Shown: in pieces, positions 1-5,814 of the stretch
Position numbering within the stretch: the first letter of the stretch is position 1
Layout of the letters: each line of letters begins with the position of its first letter
DNA from: Sphingomonas sp.
GTDB taxonomy: Bacteria; Pseudomonadota; Alphaproteobacteria; Sphingomonadales; Sphingomonadaceae
NCBI GenBank assembly: GCA_013812805.1
Contig: JACCSV010000115.1
Span: 1 to 5,814, forward strand
Direction of reading: 5' to 3'
DNA length: 5,814 bases
Position numbers and translations under genes: made by a program
Notes under the pieces: model-generated
What the model saw: only the letters and a program-made list of their open reading frames with translations
The model's database searches: none
Told to the model about the DNA's origin: nothing

Positions 1-1799
1 CGATCGACTTATGGCAAGGATTGGCCGGCATATTTTCGCACATGTCCAGCGTCCGCCGCCGGGAATTCTATCTCGTCCTCGCGCTGATGCTGGGCAACGC
101 GCTTGCCGAACTGGGAACGATCGGGGCGGTCCTGCCGCTGCTGTCGCTCCTTTCCGATCCAGGCGGGCTTGGGGATCACGGCTGGGCAGTAGCCGCGTTC
201 GATGCAGTCGGAGCGCAAAGCCTGCGCGAGCGTCTGATTTTTGCAACCGCCGCATTCTGCGCTTTTGCGATTCTCGCCGGCATGGTCAGGCTGGAGCTGG
301 TCCGCAAAACCCAGGACTTCAGCTTTCGCCTGTCGCACGAGCTGATGCTGGAAGTTCACCGGCGGTTCCTGTTGCAGCCGTACAGCTTCCACATCCAGCG
401 CACTACTTCGACCCTGATATCCGCGGTCGACAAGATCGAACTGCTGGTGTTCGCCGTCCTGCTGCCGGTGATGCAGGCAACCACCGCCGCCTTCATCGCT
501 ACCGCGATCATGGCCGCGCTGATCTACATCGACCCGTTCACGGCGCTGGTCGCGGCCGCAATCTTCTCCTGCATCTATATCCTGGTTTCTGCTGTTGCCG
601 AAGGTCGTCTGGCGAGGAATTCGGGGGTCATCTCCCGGGGTTTCGACGAGCGGCTGAAAATCCTCCAGGAGAGTCTCGGCGGGATCCGCGACGTGATCAT
701 CGACCAGAGCCATGCGATGTACCTGCGGCTGTTCGACGCCGAGAATGGCAGGCTCAACGAGGCTCGGGCCAACACCACCTTCATCGCTTCGGCGCCCCGC
801 TTCGTCATCGAAGCGCTGGGCATGATCATCATCGCCGGGCTCGCACTTGCCACCGCGCAGCGTGAGGGCGGCTTTGCCGGCGCGGTCCCGATCCTCGGCG
901 CAATCGCGCTTGGAGCGCAGCGGCTGCTGCCGCTGGTCCAGCAAGTCTACAGCAGCTGGTCGACGGTCGCCGGGAATTTCTCGGTGATCGGTCAGACCCT
1001 GGAACTGCTCCAACTCCCGCTGCGGGATAGCAGCGCTCCAGAACCGGCGGAGGCAATGCCGCTGTCCGACAGGATCAGCGTCGATCGGGTAAGCTTCGGT
1101 TACCCGACCCGGCGCGCCCTCGCCCTCGAGGACGTCAGTTTCGAGATTCCTGTCAGGTCGGCGGTCGCGCTGATCGGTGAAACCGGCAGTGGCAAGAGCA
1201 CGCTCGCCGACCTGCTGATGGGGCTGCTCGACCCGAGCGCCGGGCAAATCCTGGTCGATGGCCTGCCGCTGACGCCCGAACGCCGTCGCCAATGGCAGCG
1301 CAGCATCGCTCACGTCCCGCAGTCGATCTTCCTCGCCGACGCGAGCATCATGCGCAACATCGCGCTCGGCAAGGGTGACTCCGCGATCGACGAAGAGGGC
1401 GTGGTCGATGCGGCCCGCAAGGCGCAGCTTCACGAGTTCGTAGCGACCCTTCCCGAGGGCTATGCAACCACAGTCGGCGACAGAGGGATTCGGTTGTCCG
1501 GGGGCCAGCGCCAGCGACTGGGAATAGCCCGCGCGATCTACAAGCGTTCGCCGGTGCTCGTGCTCGACGAGGCGACCAGCGCTCTCGACGAGCGTACCGA
1601 AGGCGCCGTGATGGAGGCCCTGGTCGGGCTTGGCGGCGACGGCCCGACGGTCATCACCATCGCCCATCGCCTGTCGACCATTGCACGGTGCGACATCGTC
1701 GTTCGCCTGCACGGCGGGCGTGTCGTCGACATCGGCAGCTATGCCGACGTCGTCCAAGCGCCGGCCGCGGGATCAGACCGGGCCAGCGGCTTCAGCTGA
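1..1799 (+). CDS. ABC half-transporter (membrane domain + ATPase), PglK/MsbA-like lipid-linked glycan flippase; 5' end probably outside window
   Basis: The protein is a predicted inner-membrane ATP-driven exporter that would work as a homodimer; the likely cargo is a lipid-linked saccharide. Numbering from the TTG codon at 21, hydrophobic segments lie near residues 16-43, 71-95, 143-190 (two) and 260-310 (two), as in a six-helix exporter domain. The ATPase follows: A-loop Tyr361 (FGYP), Walker A GETGSGKST 386-394, Q-loop Gln434, signature LSGGQ 492-496, Walker B VLVLDE 512-517 with Glu517, and H-loop His549. All catalytic motifs are intact. The membrane-domain passages LGGIRDVIID (219-228) and ALGAQRLLPLVQQVY (296-310) resemble PglK-type flippases from memory. 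The frame is open from base 3 with no stop, and neither TTG 21 nor ATG 42 has a well-spaced ribosome binding site, so the start is probably upstream. The stop is TGA 1797-1799. The gene converges with, and overlaps by 27 bp, the small membrane-protein gene. A peptide or lipid exporter role is the main alternative. Confidence 0.9.
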   Translation, partial: IDLWQGLAGIFSHMSSVRRREFYLVLALMLGNALAELGTIGAVLPLLSLLSDPGGLGDHGWAVAAFDAVGAQSLRERLIFATAAFCAFAILAGMVRLELVRKTQDFSFRLSHELMLEVHRRFLLQPYSFHIQRTTSTLISAVDKIELLVFAVLLPVMQATTAAFIATAIMAALIYIDPFTALVAAAIFSCIYILVSAVAEGRLARNSGVISRGFDERLKILQESLGGIRDVIIDQSHAMYLRLFDAENGRLNEARANTTFIASAPRFVIEALGMIIIAGLALATAQREGGFAGAVPILGAIALGAQRLLPLVQQVYSSWSTVAGNFSVIGQTLELLQLPLRDSSAPEPAEAMPLSDRISVDRVSFGYPTRRALALEDVSFEIPVRSAVALIGETGSGKSTLADLLMGLLDPSAGQILVDGLPLTPERRRQWQRSIAHVPQSIFLADASIMRNIALGKGDSAIDEEGVVDAARKAQLHEFVATLPEGYATTVGDRGIRLSGGQRQRLGIARAIYKRSPVLVLDEATSALDERTEGAVMEALVGLGGDGPTVITIAHRLSTIARCDIVVRLHGGRVVDIGSYADVVQAPAAGSDRASGFS

Positions 1800-2180
1800 G
1801 TTTTCGGTATCGGCAGCCCTCGGCGAGGGCCTATAAATCCGCGGCATCTTGCGTGCCGTGATCAGCAGCACTGTCGGCAAAAGCATCGTCACCAGCAGAT
1901 CGTTCACGCCCTCTCCGAATTGCATGGCGGGGCGCGGCCACTGCTCGATCCACAAGTCCATGAATTCGTTGACGCTCGCAATGGCCAGGACGACGAGCCA
2001 AGGCGAAGCGCTGGACACCGGCTTGCGCAGCAGCCCCGCAGCCAGCAGCTGGATCAGTATGCCTGCCACCACGTGAAGAGACTCGGTGCTCACCGCCACG
2101 GATTCTTCGAGAAAAACCTTGGCCTCGGTCCACGAGGAAAAAGCCGCTTCAACCCGGCTTCCGAAGCTCTCGAAACGCAT
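1773..2180 (-). CDS. Small VanZ-like integral membrane protein
   Basis: A 135-residue hydrophobic protein of uncertain function. Residues 33-52 form one membrane helix with a histidine at its start (SLHVVAG). Residues 59-78 form a second, ending in the acidic/Asn patch VNEFMDLWIE. Residues 91-110 form a third (GVNDLLVTMLLPTVLLI). The pattern of His in the first helix, an Asn-Glu pair, and an Asp-bearing GxxxDLL motif before the last helix recalls the VanZ-like fold and small hypothetical membrane proteins of alphaproteobacteria. The likeness is weak and made by eye. The ATG at 2180 has AGGA (2188-2191) with 7-nt spacing, which supports this start. It lies 16 nt after the polymerase stop, so it is probably the last gene of the minus-strand operon. 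Its last codons overlap the 3' end of the ABC gene by 27 bp. The C-terminal tail (about 112-135) is polar, Pro/Ala-rich and probably disordered. VanZ relatives are linked with cell-envelope and teicoplanin phenotypes, but no specific role can be assigned here. Confidence 0.75.
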   Translation of the reverse strand: MRFESFGSRVEAAFSSWTEAKVFLEESVAVSTESLHVVAGILIQLLAAGLLRKPVSSASPWLVVLAIASVNEFMDLWIEQWPRPAMQFGEGVNDLLVTMLLPTVLLITARKMPRIYRPSPRAADTENSAEAAGPV

Positions 2181-2187
2181 CGGCGCT

Positions 2188-2191
2188 TCCT
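2188..2191 (-). promoter_or_regulatory. Ribosome binding site of the small VanZ-like gene
   Basis: On the minus strand, AGGA (within AGGAA) sits 7 nt before the ATG at 2180, in the 16-nt gap after the polymerase TAA stop. It fixes the start and suggests reinitiation after the upstream gene. Confidence 0.6.
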
Positions 2192-2196
2192 GCCTT

Positions 2197-3561
2197 TTAA
2201 CCGAGGGTCACATGCTTGGTCGGGCGAGCCTGGGGATCGTCTCCACTCTGCCGTTCCCGTCGCGGCTGGGACATCAAGCCCAGGCACATCGCGAATATTG
2301 CCGACATCGCGGCGGTTCGAAGCGGATAATCGACGATGCTGTGCGCCAGAACTGCGGCAGTGGCGATGGTCGCTGCCCGGGCATAGTGGGTGCTCAGCGG
2401 CGAGCGCCAGACCGCGACCACCTGCACGACCCACCAAATGAGGAACAGCAGGAGCAGGAAAATACCCGCTATCCCGAGCTCGAGCACGATCTGAAGATAG
2501 TCGTTGTGCGCGTGGTTGACGTAGGTTTGCCGAACCTGCGCCGGCGCCTCTGTCAGGGGATAGACCGAATCGAAAGAGCCTAGGCCGCTGCCAAAGGGAA
2601 ACGTCTGCCGGATGAGTTCAACGGTCGACTCCCAAATACCGGCGCGGGACTCGATGGACGCAATATTTCCTGCGGCGGCGTCCGCCGCAATTGGGCTGCC
2701 GCTCAGGACTATCACACTCCCGACCAGGGCCAGGGTGCCGGTCACCAGCGCCAGCCGGCGGATGTTCAAGGTTGCCGGCAACAGCAGCGTCGAGAACAGC
2801 AGGACGGGTATCGCCAGGCCGGCCGCGGCCAAGGAGCGATTGAGCGCCACTCCGGTAGCGATCACCGCCAGCGCGGCGCCACCGATGGCGATCAGTCCGC
2901 CCCGCGGCGAGCGCTTCCCGGCTCGCGAGGCGAATGACGCAAACACGGCCATCGCGAACGGGATGCTGACCAGCAGCATCGACCCCATGTGATTGCTGTT
3001 GGCAAAGAAACCGACGGCGCGATTGTTCGACAAAGGATAGAGATACCAGGGCGAGCGGGTGGGCCCGCCGCCGGCCACCTGCAATGCGCCGAGCAGCACG
3101 GCCGCGACGGTGGCAAGGAGCAATGCCGCGGCCAGCCAGCTTTCCCGCTGCCGGATACGAAGAATGCCCACCAGGACAGCCAGCGCCGGAAGAAGGACGA
3201 GGATCGTCGAAACCGTCTCGTACGGCGTCAACGACAGCGGCAGGTTCGGCAGCGAATAGCCAAGTGCTCGATAGCCAGTCGCCACAGGCTCGCGGCCGGG
3301 CAGTGCGGTCCACACCTCCGTCGGCAGCGGAATGAGCTGCAGCGCGATGACCACGGCGGTGAGTGCCAGGAGTATCAGCAACTGCCGGGACGCGCTGGTC
3401 AGCTCGTCCGAGCGTCGCGAAAGCAGCGCCCACGCCAGAAGTCCGAGCGCTGCCAGTTGCAGCGCCATGTTCAGCCAGATGCCCTGGGCGCTGCCACCCA
3501 GCACGATGCACGCGATGAAGAAGACCGGCACCAGCCAGCGGCGCGGGCTTTCCAGCTTCAC
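2197..3561 (-). CDS. O-antigen ligase / Wzy-type polysaccharide polymerase family membrane protein
   Basis: A 454-residue polytopic inner-membrane protein of the Wzy/WaaL/O-antigen-ligase superfamily. It would join undecaprenyl-linked repeat units, or transfer glycan to an acceptor, at the periplasmic face. Many hydrophobic segments are visible, from residues 9-30, 31-48, 59-77 and 116-135 onward. The family core is clear: FFANSNHMGSMLL (185-197), then the large periplasmic-loop signature with RAGIWESTVELI (306-317), FPFGSGLGSF (321-330) and HAHNDYLQIVLELGIAG (350-366), followed by further membrane helices. The Arg306 and His350/His352 region is where functional residues lie in this family. 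The start is GTG at 3561: it has GAGGG 7 nt upstream and a 4-nt GTGA overlap with the preceding stop. The frame stays open for 156 more codons upstream, but that part reads as Arg/Gly/Ala-rich nonsense and lies inside the preceding gene. With a Wzc-like kinase in the same operon, a polymerase role is favoured over ligase; sequence alone does not separate the two. Confidence 0.9.
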   Translation of the reverse strand: MKLESPRRWLVPVFFIACIVLGGSAQGIWLNMALQLAALGLLAWALLSRRSDELTSASRQLLILLALTAVVIALQLIPLPTEVWTALPGREPVATGYRALGYSLPNLPLSLTPYETVSTILVLLPALAVLVGILRIRQRESWLAAALLLATVAAVLLGALQVAGGGPTRSPWYLYPLSNNRAVGFFANSNHMGSMLLVSIPFAMAVFASFASRAGKRSPRGGLIAIGGAALAVIATGVALNRSLAAAGLAIPVLLFSTLLLPATLNIRRLALVTGTLALVGSVIVLSGSPIAADAAAGNIASIESRAGIWESTVELIRQTFPFGSGLGSFDSVYPLTEAPAQVRQTYVNHAHNDYLQIVLELGIAGIFLLLLFLIWWVVQVVAVWRSPLSTHYARAATIATAAVLAHSIVDYPLRTAAMSAIFAMCLGLMSQPRRERQSGDDPQARPTKHVTLG

Positions 3562-4733
3562 GCGCCGACCCTCGAGAGTCGCAATTGCGAAATGGTGGCG
3601 TCGCTCGATTTGGGCATGTCGGCAGCCGCTCCGACCAGCTCGATCCGCTGCGCGGCGCAGCCATTCGAGGGCACCTGGAATTGCCCGCCGGCCCTGCCTC
3701 CCGCCGCACTGGTCAGCGCCAAGTCGAGCACGAGCGGTCCCGAAGGCAGACACGCAACGCGCCAACGCAGCTGACCGTCGCCGCCGACATCGCCCGCCAC
3801 TGCAAAGGCGATCTCGTAGCGACCGGTCGGCAATAGCATGACCTGGCTCGCCAGGGTCGTTGCCGCGCGCCCGTAGTGGAGGACCCGAAGACCGGCGTTC
3901 GAAGGCTCGGCCAATCCTCCGCCCGATTTCGCCAGTGTCCAGTTGAACGGCGGCGGTTCCGGAGTCGGCGCGAAATCGGGGCGGAACAGCCCGGTCGGTC
4001 GGCCCTGCGCGCCGGTGAAGCGCGCCCAAACCTGGTACGCCTTTTCATACCTTCCGGCCTCGACCAGGCTTTTCAACAGCCTTGCACGCCAGGTGCCGGG
4101 GGCGGAGATCGAGGCGGGCCGAGCGACTGCGAGCACGAGGTCGGCGTTGGCCGCGTCGGACGCCAGGGTCGTAAGCAGCAGCTGCTCGAGGTCGGGGCTT
4201 TCGCGGAACAATTCCCGCAGTTTCGGGATCGCTCCGGGCGTGCGCGCATAAGCGGCAAGGCCGGGCACGAGCTGGACTGCCGACCCTGGCAACAGCCTGC
4301 TCAACACCGTCAGCTCCCTGAGGCCCTCAACGATGGCCCCGGTTCGAATGTAATGATCGGCGAGCAGATAGCGCGCAGCGGCCGATCGCGGATCGCGCCG
4401 CCTCGCCTCCAGCAGCAATTGTGCGCCGCGCTCGGACTCGCCGCGTTTTGCGGCGAGCGCCGCTTCCACCAGGAACGGCTCGGGCTGCAATGGCGCCCTT
4501 GCCGCAAGCCGGCGCATCTTTTGCATCGTTTGCGTCGCTGGAAGCTCGCCGCGCGCCGCCGCTTGACCGATCTGCGCCATCCCGGTGGAGCGCAGCGTCG
4601 CTGGATGGTTGGGCCAAATCCGTTCCGAGAAGCGCGCCATGCCGTTGGCCTCGGAGCGAACCACGGCGTTGGCGATCGACCCGGCCGCGGCCAGGAGCGC
4701 CAACAATCCAACCAGGAGGCCGCCGACCCGCAC
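3558..4733 (-). CDS. Exported TPR-like protein with C-terminal beta-rich (carbohydrate-binding-like) domain; function unknown
   Basis: A 391-residue protein that I do not recognise as a named family. Residues 4-23 form a hydrophobic stretch after MRVGG, a signal anchor or signal peptide ending near ANA (21-23), so the bulk should be periplasmic. Residues about 81-150 look like two TPR-type helix pairs (LVEAALAAKRGESERGAQLL; YLLADHYIRTGAIVEGL). More alpha-helical repeats run to about 240, including LVEAGRYEKAYQVW (223-236). A Pro-rich linker (PTPEPPP, 256-262) leads to a region with alternating beta character (263-391) that includes LPTGRYEIAFAVAG (301-314) and two cysteines, Cys328 and Cys359, which could form a disulfide. 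This resembles a jelly-roll glycan-binding domain, but that is inference. The GTG at 4733, 17 nt after the kinase stop, is the only start candidate upstream of the hydrophobic segment; it lacks a clear Shine-Dalgarno, so reinitiation after the kinase gene is likely. The stop overlaps the Wzy-like start by 4 nt. The context suggests an accessory role in polymerisation or secretion. Confidence 0.82.
   Translation of the reverse strand: MRVGGLLVGLLALLAAAGSIANAVVRSEANGMARFSERIWPNHPATLRSTGMAQIGQAAARGELPATQTMQKMRRLAARAPLQPEPFLVEAALAAKRGESERGAQLLLEARRRDPRSAAARYLLADHYIRTGAIVEGLRELTVLSRLLPGSAVQLVPGLAAYARTPGAIPKLRELFRESPDLEQLLLTTLASDAANADLVLAVARPASISAPGTWRARLLKSLVEAGRYEKAYQVWARFTGAQGRPTGLFRPDFAPTPEPPPFNWTLAKSGGGLAEPSNAGLRVLHYGRAATTLASQVMLLPTGRYEIAFAVAGDVGGDGQLRWRVACLPSGPLVLDLALTSAAGGRAGGQFQVPSNGCAAQRIELVGAAADMPKSSDATISQLRLSRVGA
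3569..3573 (-). promoter_or_regulatory. Ribosome binding site deciding the GTG start of the Wzy-like gene
   Basis: On the minus strand, GAGGG lies 7 nt upstream of the GTG at 3561, inside the last codons of the TPR-protein gene. With the GTGA stop/start overlap this points to translational coupling, and it argues for this start over one up to 156 codons further upstream in the same open frame. Confidence 0.55.
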
Positions 4734-4750
4734 GCGCTTACACCAAGGCT

Positions 4751-5814
4751 CTAGGCATCCGACTCATCGGGGATCAGGAAGATCTCGGTGCGGCTCTTGT
4801 CGCCGAGCTTCCCGTACTTGTGGCCGTACCCATAGCCGTACCCGTAGCCATAGCCGTAGCCGGCGGCCTGCTCGGCAGCCTTGGTCAGGGTCGCGCCGAC
4901 GATATGGGCGCCGGCTGCCCGAAGCGAGCGGATCGTCTCCATTGCAGCGCCGGTGCGGGTCTTGCCGCTTTCGATCACCAGCATCACGTCCTTGATCATC
5001 GCGGCAAGCAGCGCTGCGTCGGCCAGGCCCAGGGTTGGCGGCGCATCGACGATGACCGTGTCGAACTGGGCGCTCGCCTGGCGAAGGATTTCCCGGAACC
5101 GGCCGGTGGACAGCAGATCGGCCGGGTTCGGCGGGATCGGCCCGCTCGGAAGCAGCCACAGGTTGCTGTATTGGGTCGCGGTGAGGTGGCCGGCGATGAC
5201 CTCGTCGTTGGTCAGCAATTTGGTCAGCCCGTGCTCGGGCGATGGTCCCTTGAAGGCCGGCTTGCGCAAGTCGCTGTCGATCAGCAGCACGGAGCTGCCG
5301 CGGCGGGCGAAATTCTGCGCAATCGCCAGCGCCGACGACGACTTGCCCTCCGACGGCCGGGCACTGGTCAGGAGCAAAGTCTTGGGCATTCCGCGCTCGG
5401 TGCTGAAGCCGAGCGAAGTGACGACCGTCGAATAGGCTTCCGACACCGCCGAGGTCGGATCTCTGAGGTCTTCGAGGTAACCATCCTTGCCGGCGCGCTT
5501 CGGAATCACTCCGAGGCAGGCCAGCCCGAGCTTTTTCCGGACGTCGTCTCGGCTATCGATCGTATCGTTCAATATCTCGAGGCCAACCGCCGCTGCCAGC
5601 CCCGCCGCAAGCCCGAGGATGGCGCCGAGGAGCAGGTTCATCATCAGGTTCGGCTTGAACGGTTGCGACGGGAGATCGGCGCGATCGACGACCGATACCG
5701 GCGCCGTGCCGATACCGCCCGCGACACCGATTTCCTTGTAGCGCTGCAGAAGCGCGTCGTAGAGCGCCCGGTTGGTGTCCACATCGCGCTGCAGGATCGT
5801 ATACTGGATGCTTC
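4751..5814 (-). CDS. Wzc/ExoP-type polysaccharide chain-length regulator with tyrosine autokinase domain (N-terminus outside window)
   Basis: The C-terminal part, about 354 codons, of an inner-membrane polysaccharide co-polymerase fused to a BY-kinase. The frame runs off the right edge: codons beyond the GTG at 5782 still encode family sequence (YTILQRDVDTNRALYDALL), so 5782 is internal. In order: the end of the periplasmic coiled-coil region; the pre-membrane segment APVSVVDRADLPSQPFKPN; the second membrane helix (LLLGAILGLAAGLAAAVGL); then the kinase with Walker A ARPSEGKS (5339-5362), Walker A' VLLIDSDLRKP (about 5262-5294) and Walker B TVIVDAPP (about 5040-5063). The tail holds (Gly-Tyr)6 followed by GHKYG, giving seven tyrosines, and ends in 20 mostly polar residues. 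In the Wzc family the kinase phosphorylates such a tail in trans within an oligomer and thereby controls chain length and export. All ATP-site motifs are present, so it should be active. It is the first visible gene of the minus-strand operon; its TAG stop is 17 nt before the TPR-protein gene. Confidence 0.93.
   Translation of the reverse strand, partial: SIQYTILQRDVDTNRALYDALLQRYKEIGVAGGIGTAPVSVVDRADLPSQPFKPNLMMNLLLGAILGLAAGLAAAVGLEILNDTIDSRDDVRKKLGLACLGVIPKRAGKDGYLEDLRDPTSAVSEAYSTVVTSLGFSTERGMPKTLLLTSARPSEGKSSSALAIAQNFARRGSSVLLIDSDLRKPAFKGPSPEHGLTKLLTNDEVIAGHLTATQYSNLWLLPSGPIPPNPADLLSTGRFREILRQASAQFDTVIVDAPPTLGLADAALLAAMIKDVMLVIESGKTRTGAAMETIRSLRAAGAHIVGATLTKAAEQAAGYGYGYGYGYGYGHKYGKLGDKSRTEIFLIPDESDA
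4826..4861 (-). repeat. Six tandem hexanucleotide units encoding (Gly-Tyr)6 in the kinase tail
   Basis: On the coding (minus) strand six consecutive 6-nt units of the form GGSTAY encode Gly-Tyr six times. Units differ only at third codon positions (GGC or GGG, TAC or TAT), so the repeat is perfect in protein but imperfect in DNA. It forms the phospho-acceptor tyrosine cluster of the Wzc-like kinase, with a seventh tyrosine at 4814-4816. Confidence 0.9.

Noticed and set aside
9..1757. Antisense open frame of 582 codons opposite the ABC transporter
   Set aside because: Its translation is rich in Arg, Asp, Gln and Gly with no recognisable domain, and it mirrors the codon positions of a gene with complete ABC motifs. 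It is the usual shadow frame in GC-rich DNA.
42..1799. ATG at 42 as the true start of the ABC transporter
   Set aside because: No Shine-Dalgarno precedes it, and the upstream in-frame codons to the window edge (LWQGLAGIFSH) read like a normal ABC exporter N-terminus, so the start is more likely outside the window.
1816..1830. Inverted repeat GCCCTC-GGC-GAGGGC 16 nt after the ABC stop, a possible terminator
   Set aside because: The stem is only 6 bp with a 3-nt loop, no T-run follows on either strand, and it lies inside the coding sequence of the small membrane protein. Too weak to call.
2086..2583. Plus-strand open frames across the small membrane-protein and Wzy-like genes
   Set aside because: They lack domains and ribosome binding sites, and they run opposite convincing membrane-protein genes.
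2989..3774. Plus-strand 261-codon frame opposite the Wzy-like and TPR-protein genes
   Set aside because: Gln/Arg-rich low-complexity translation crossing the junction of two real genes; a shadow frame.
3876..4754. Plus-strand 292-codon frame opposite the TPR-protein gene
   Set aside because: Arg/Gln-rich translation with no domain; the opposite strand has a signal segment, TPR-like helices and operon spacing.
4826..4861. Short-period repeat as a CRISPR or regulatory repeat
   Set aside because: It is in frame within the kinase gene, encodes Gly-Tyr units and has no spacers. It is a protein-level repeat.

Overview
The window is GC-rich, with dense coding and GTG starts. The proteins read like those of an alphaproteobacterium, most plausibly a sphingomonad (Sphingomonadales). 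That placement rests on protein style and base composition only. The content is part of a surface-polysaccharide (exopolysaccharide, capsule or O-antigen) assembly locus.

Layout: the left third (1-1799, + strand) carries an ABC half-transporter, with a membrane domain fused to an ATPase, of the PglK/MsbA-like lipid-linked-glycan flippase type. Its reading frame is open to the left edge, so the true start is probably outside the window. The rest is one tightly packed minus-strand operon, read from the right edge leftward. It begins with a Wzc/ExoP-type chain-length regulator and tyrosine autokinase (5814-4751, N-terminus outside the window). Next, after a 17-nt gap, is an unnamed exported protein with TPR-like helices and a C-terminal beta-rich domain (4733-3558). 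Then, with a 4-nt GTGA overlap, comes a Wzy/O-antigen-ligase family polymerase or ligase (3561-2197). Last, after 16 nt, is a small VanZ-like membrane protein (2180-1773). The last gene and the ABC gene converge and overlap tail to tail by 27 bp. No stretch over 300 bases lacks a gene, and I see no RNA gene, insertion sequence, CRISPR array or convincing promoter.

Inferred working model: the ABC half-transporter (or a Wzx encoded elsewhere) moves undecaprenyl-linked units across the inner membrane. The Wzy-like protein polymerises or ligates them on the periplasmic side. The Wzc-like kinase sets chain length and export through phosphorylation of its C-terminal tyrosine tail, here a regular Gly-Tyr repeat. 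The TPR/beta-sandwich protein is translationally coupled to the polymerase and is a candidate periplasmic accessory factor. The least-described elements are this protein, the small VanZ-like protein and the (Gly-Tyr)6 tail.
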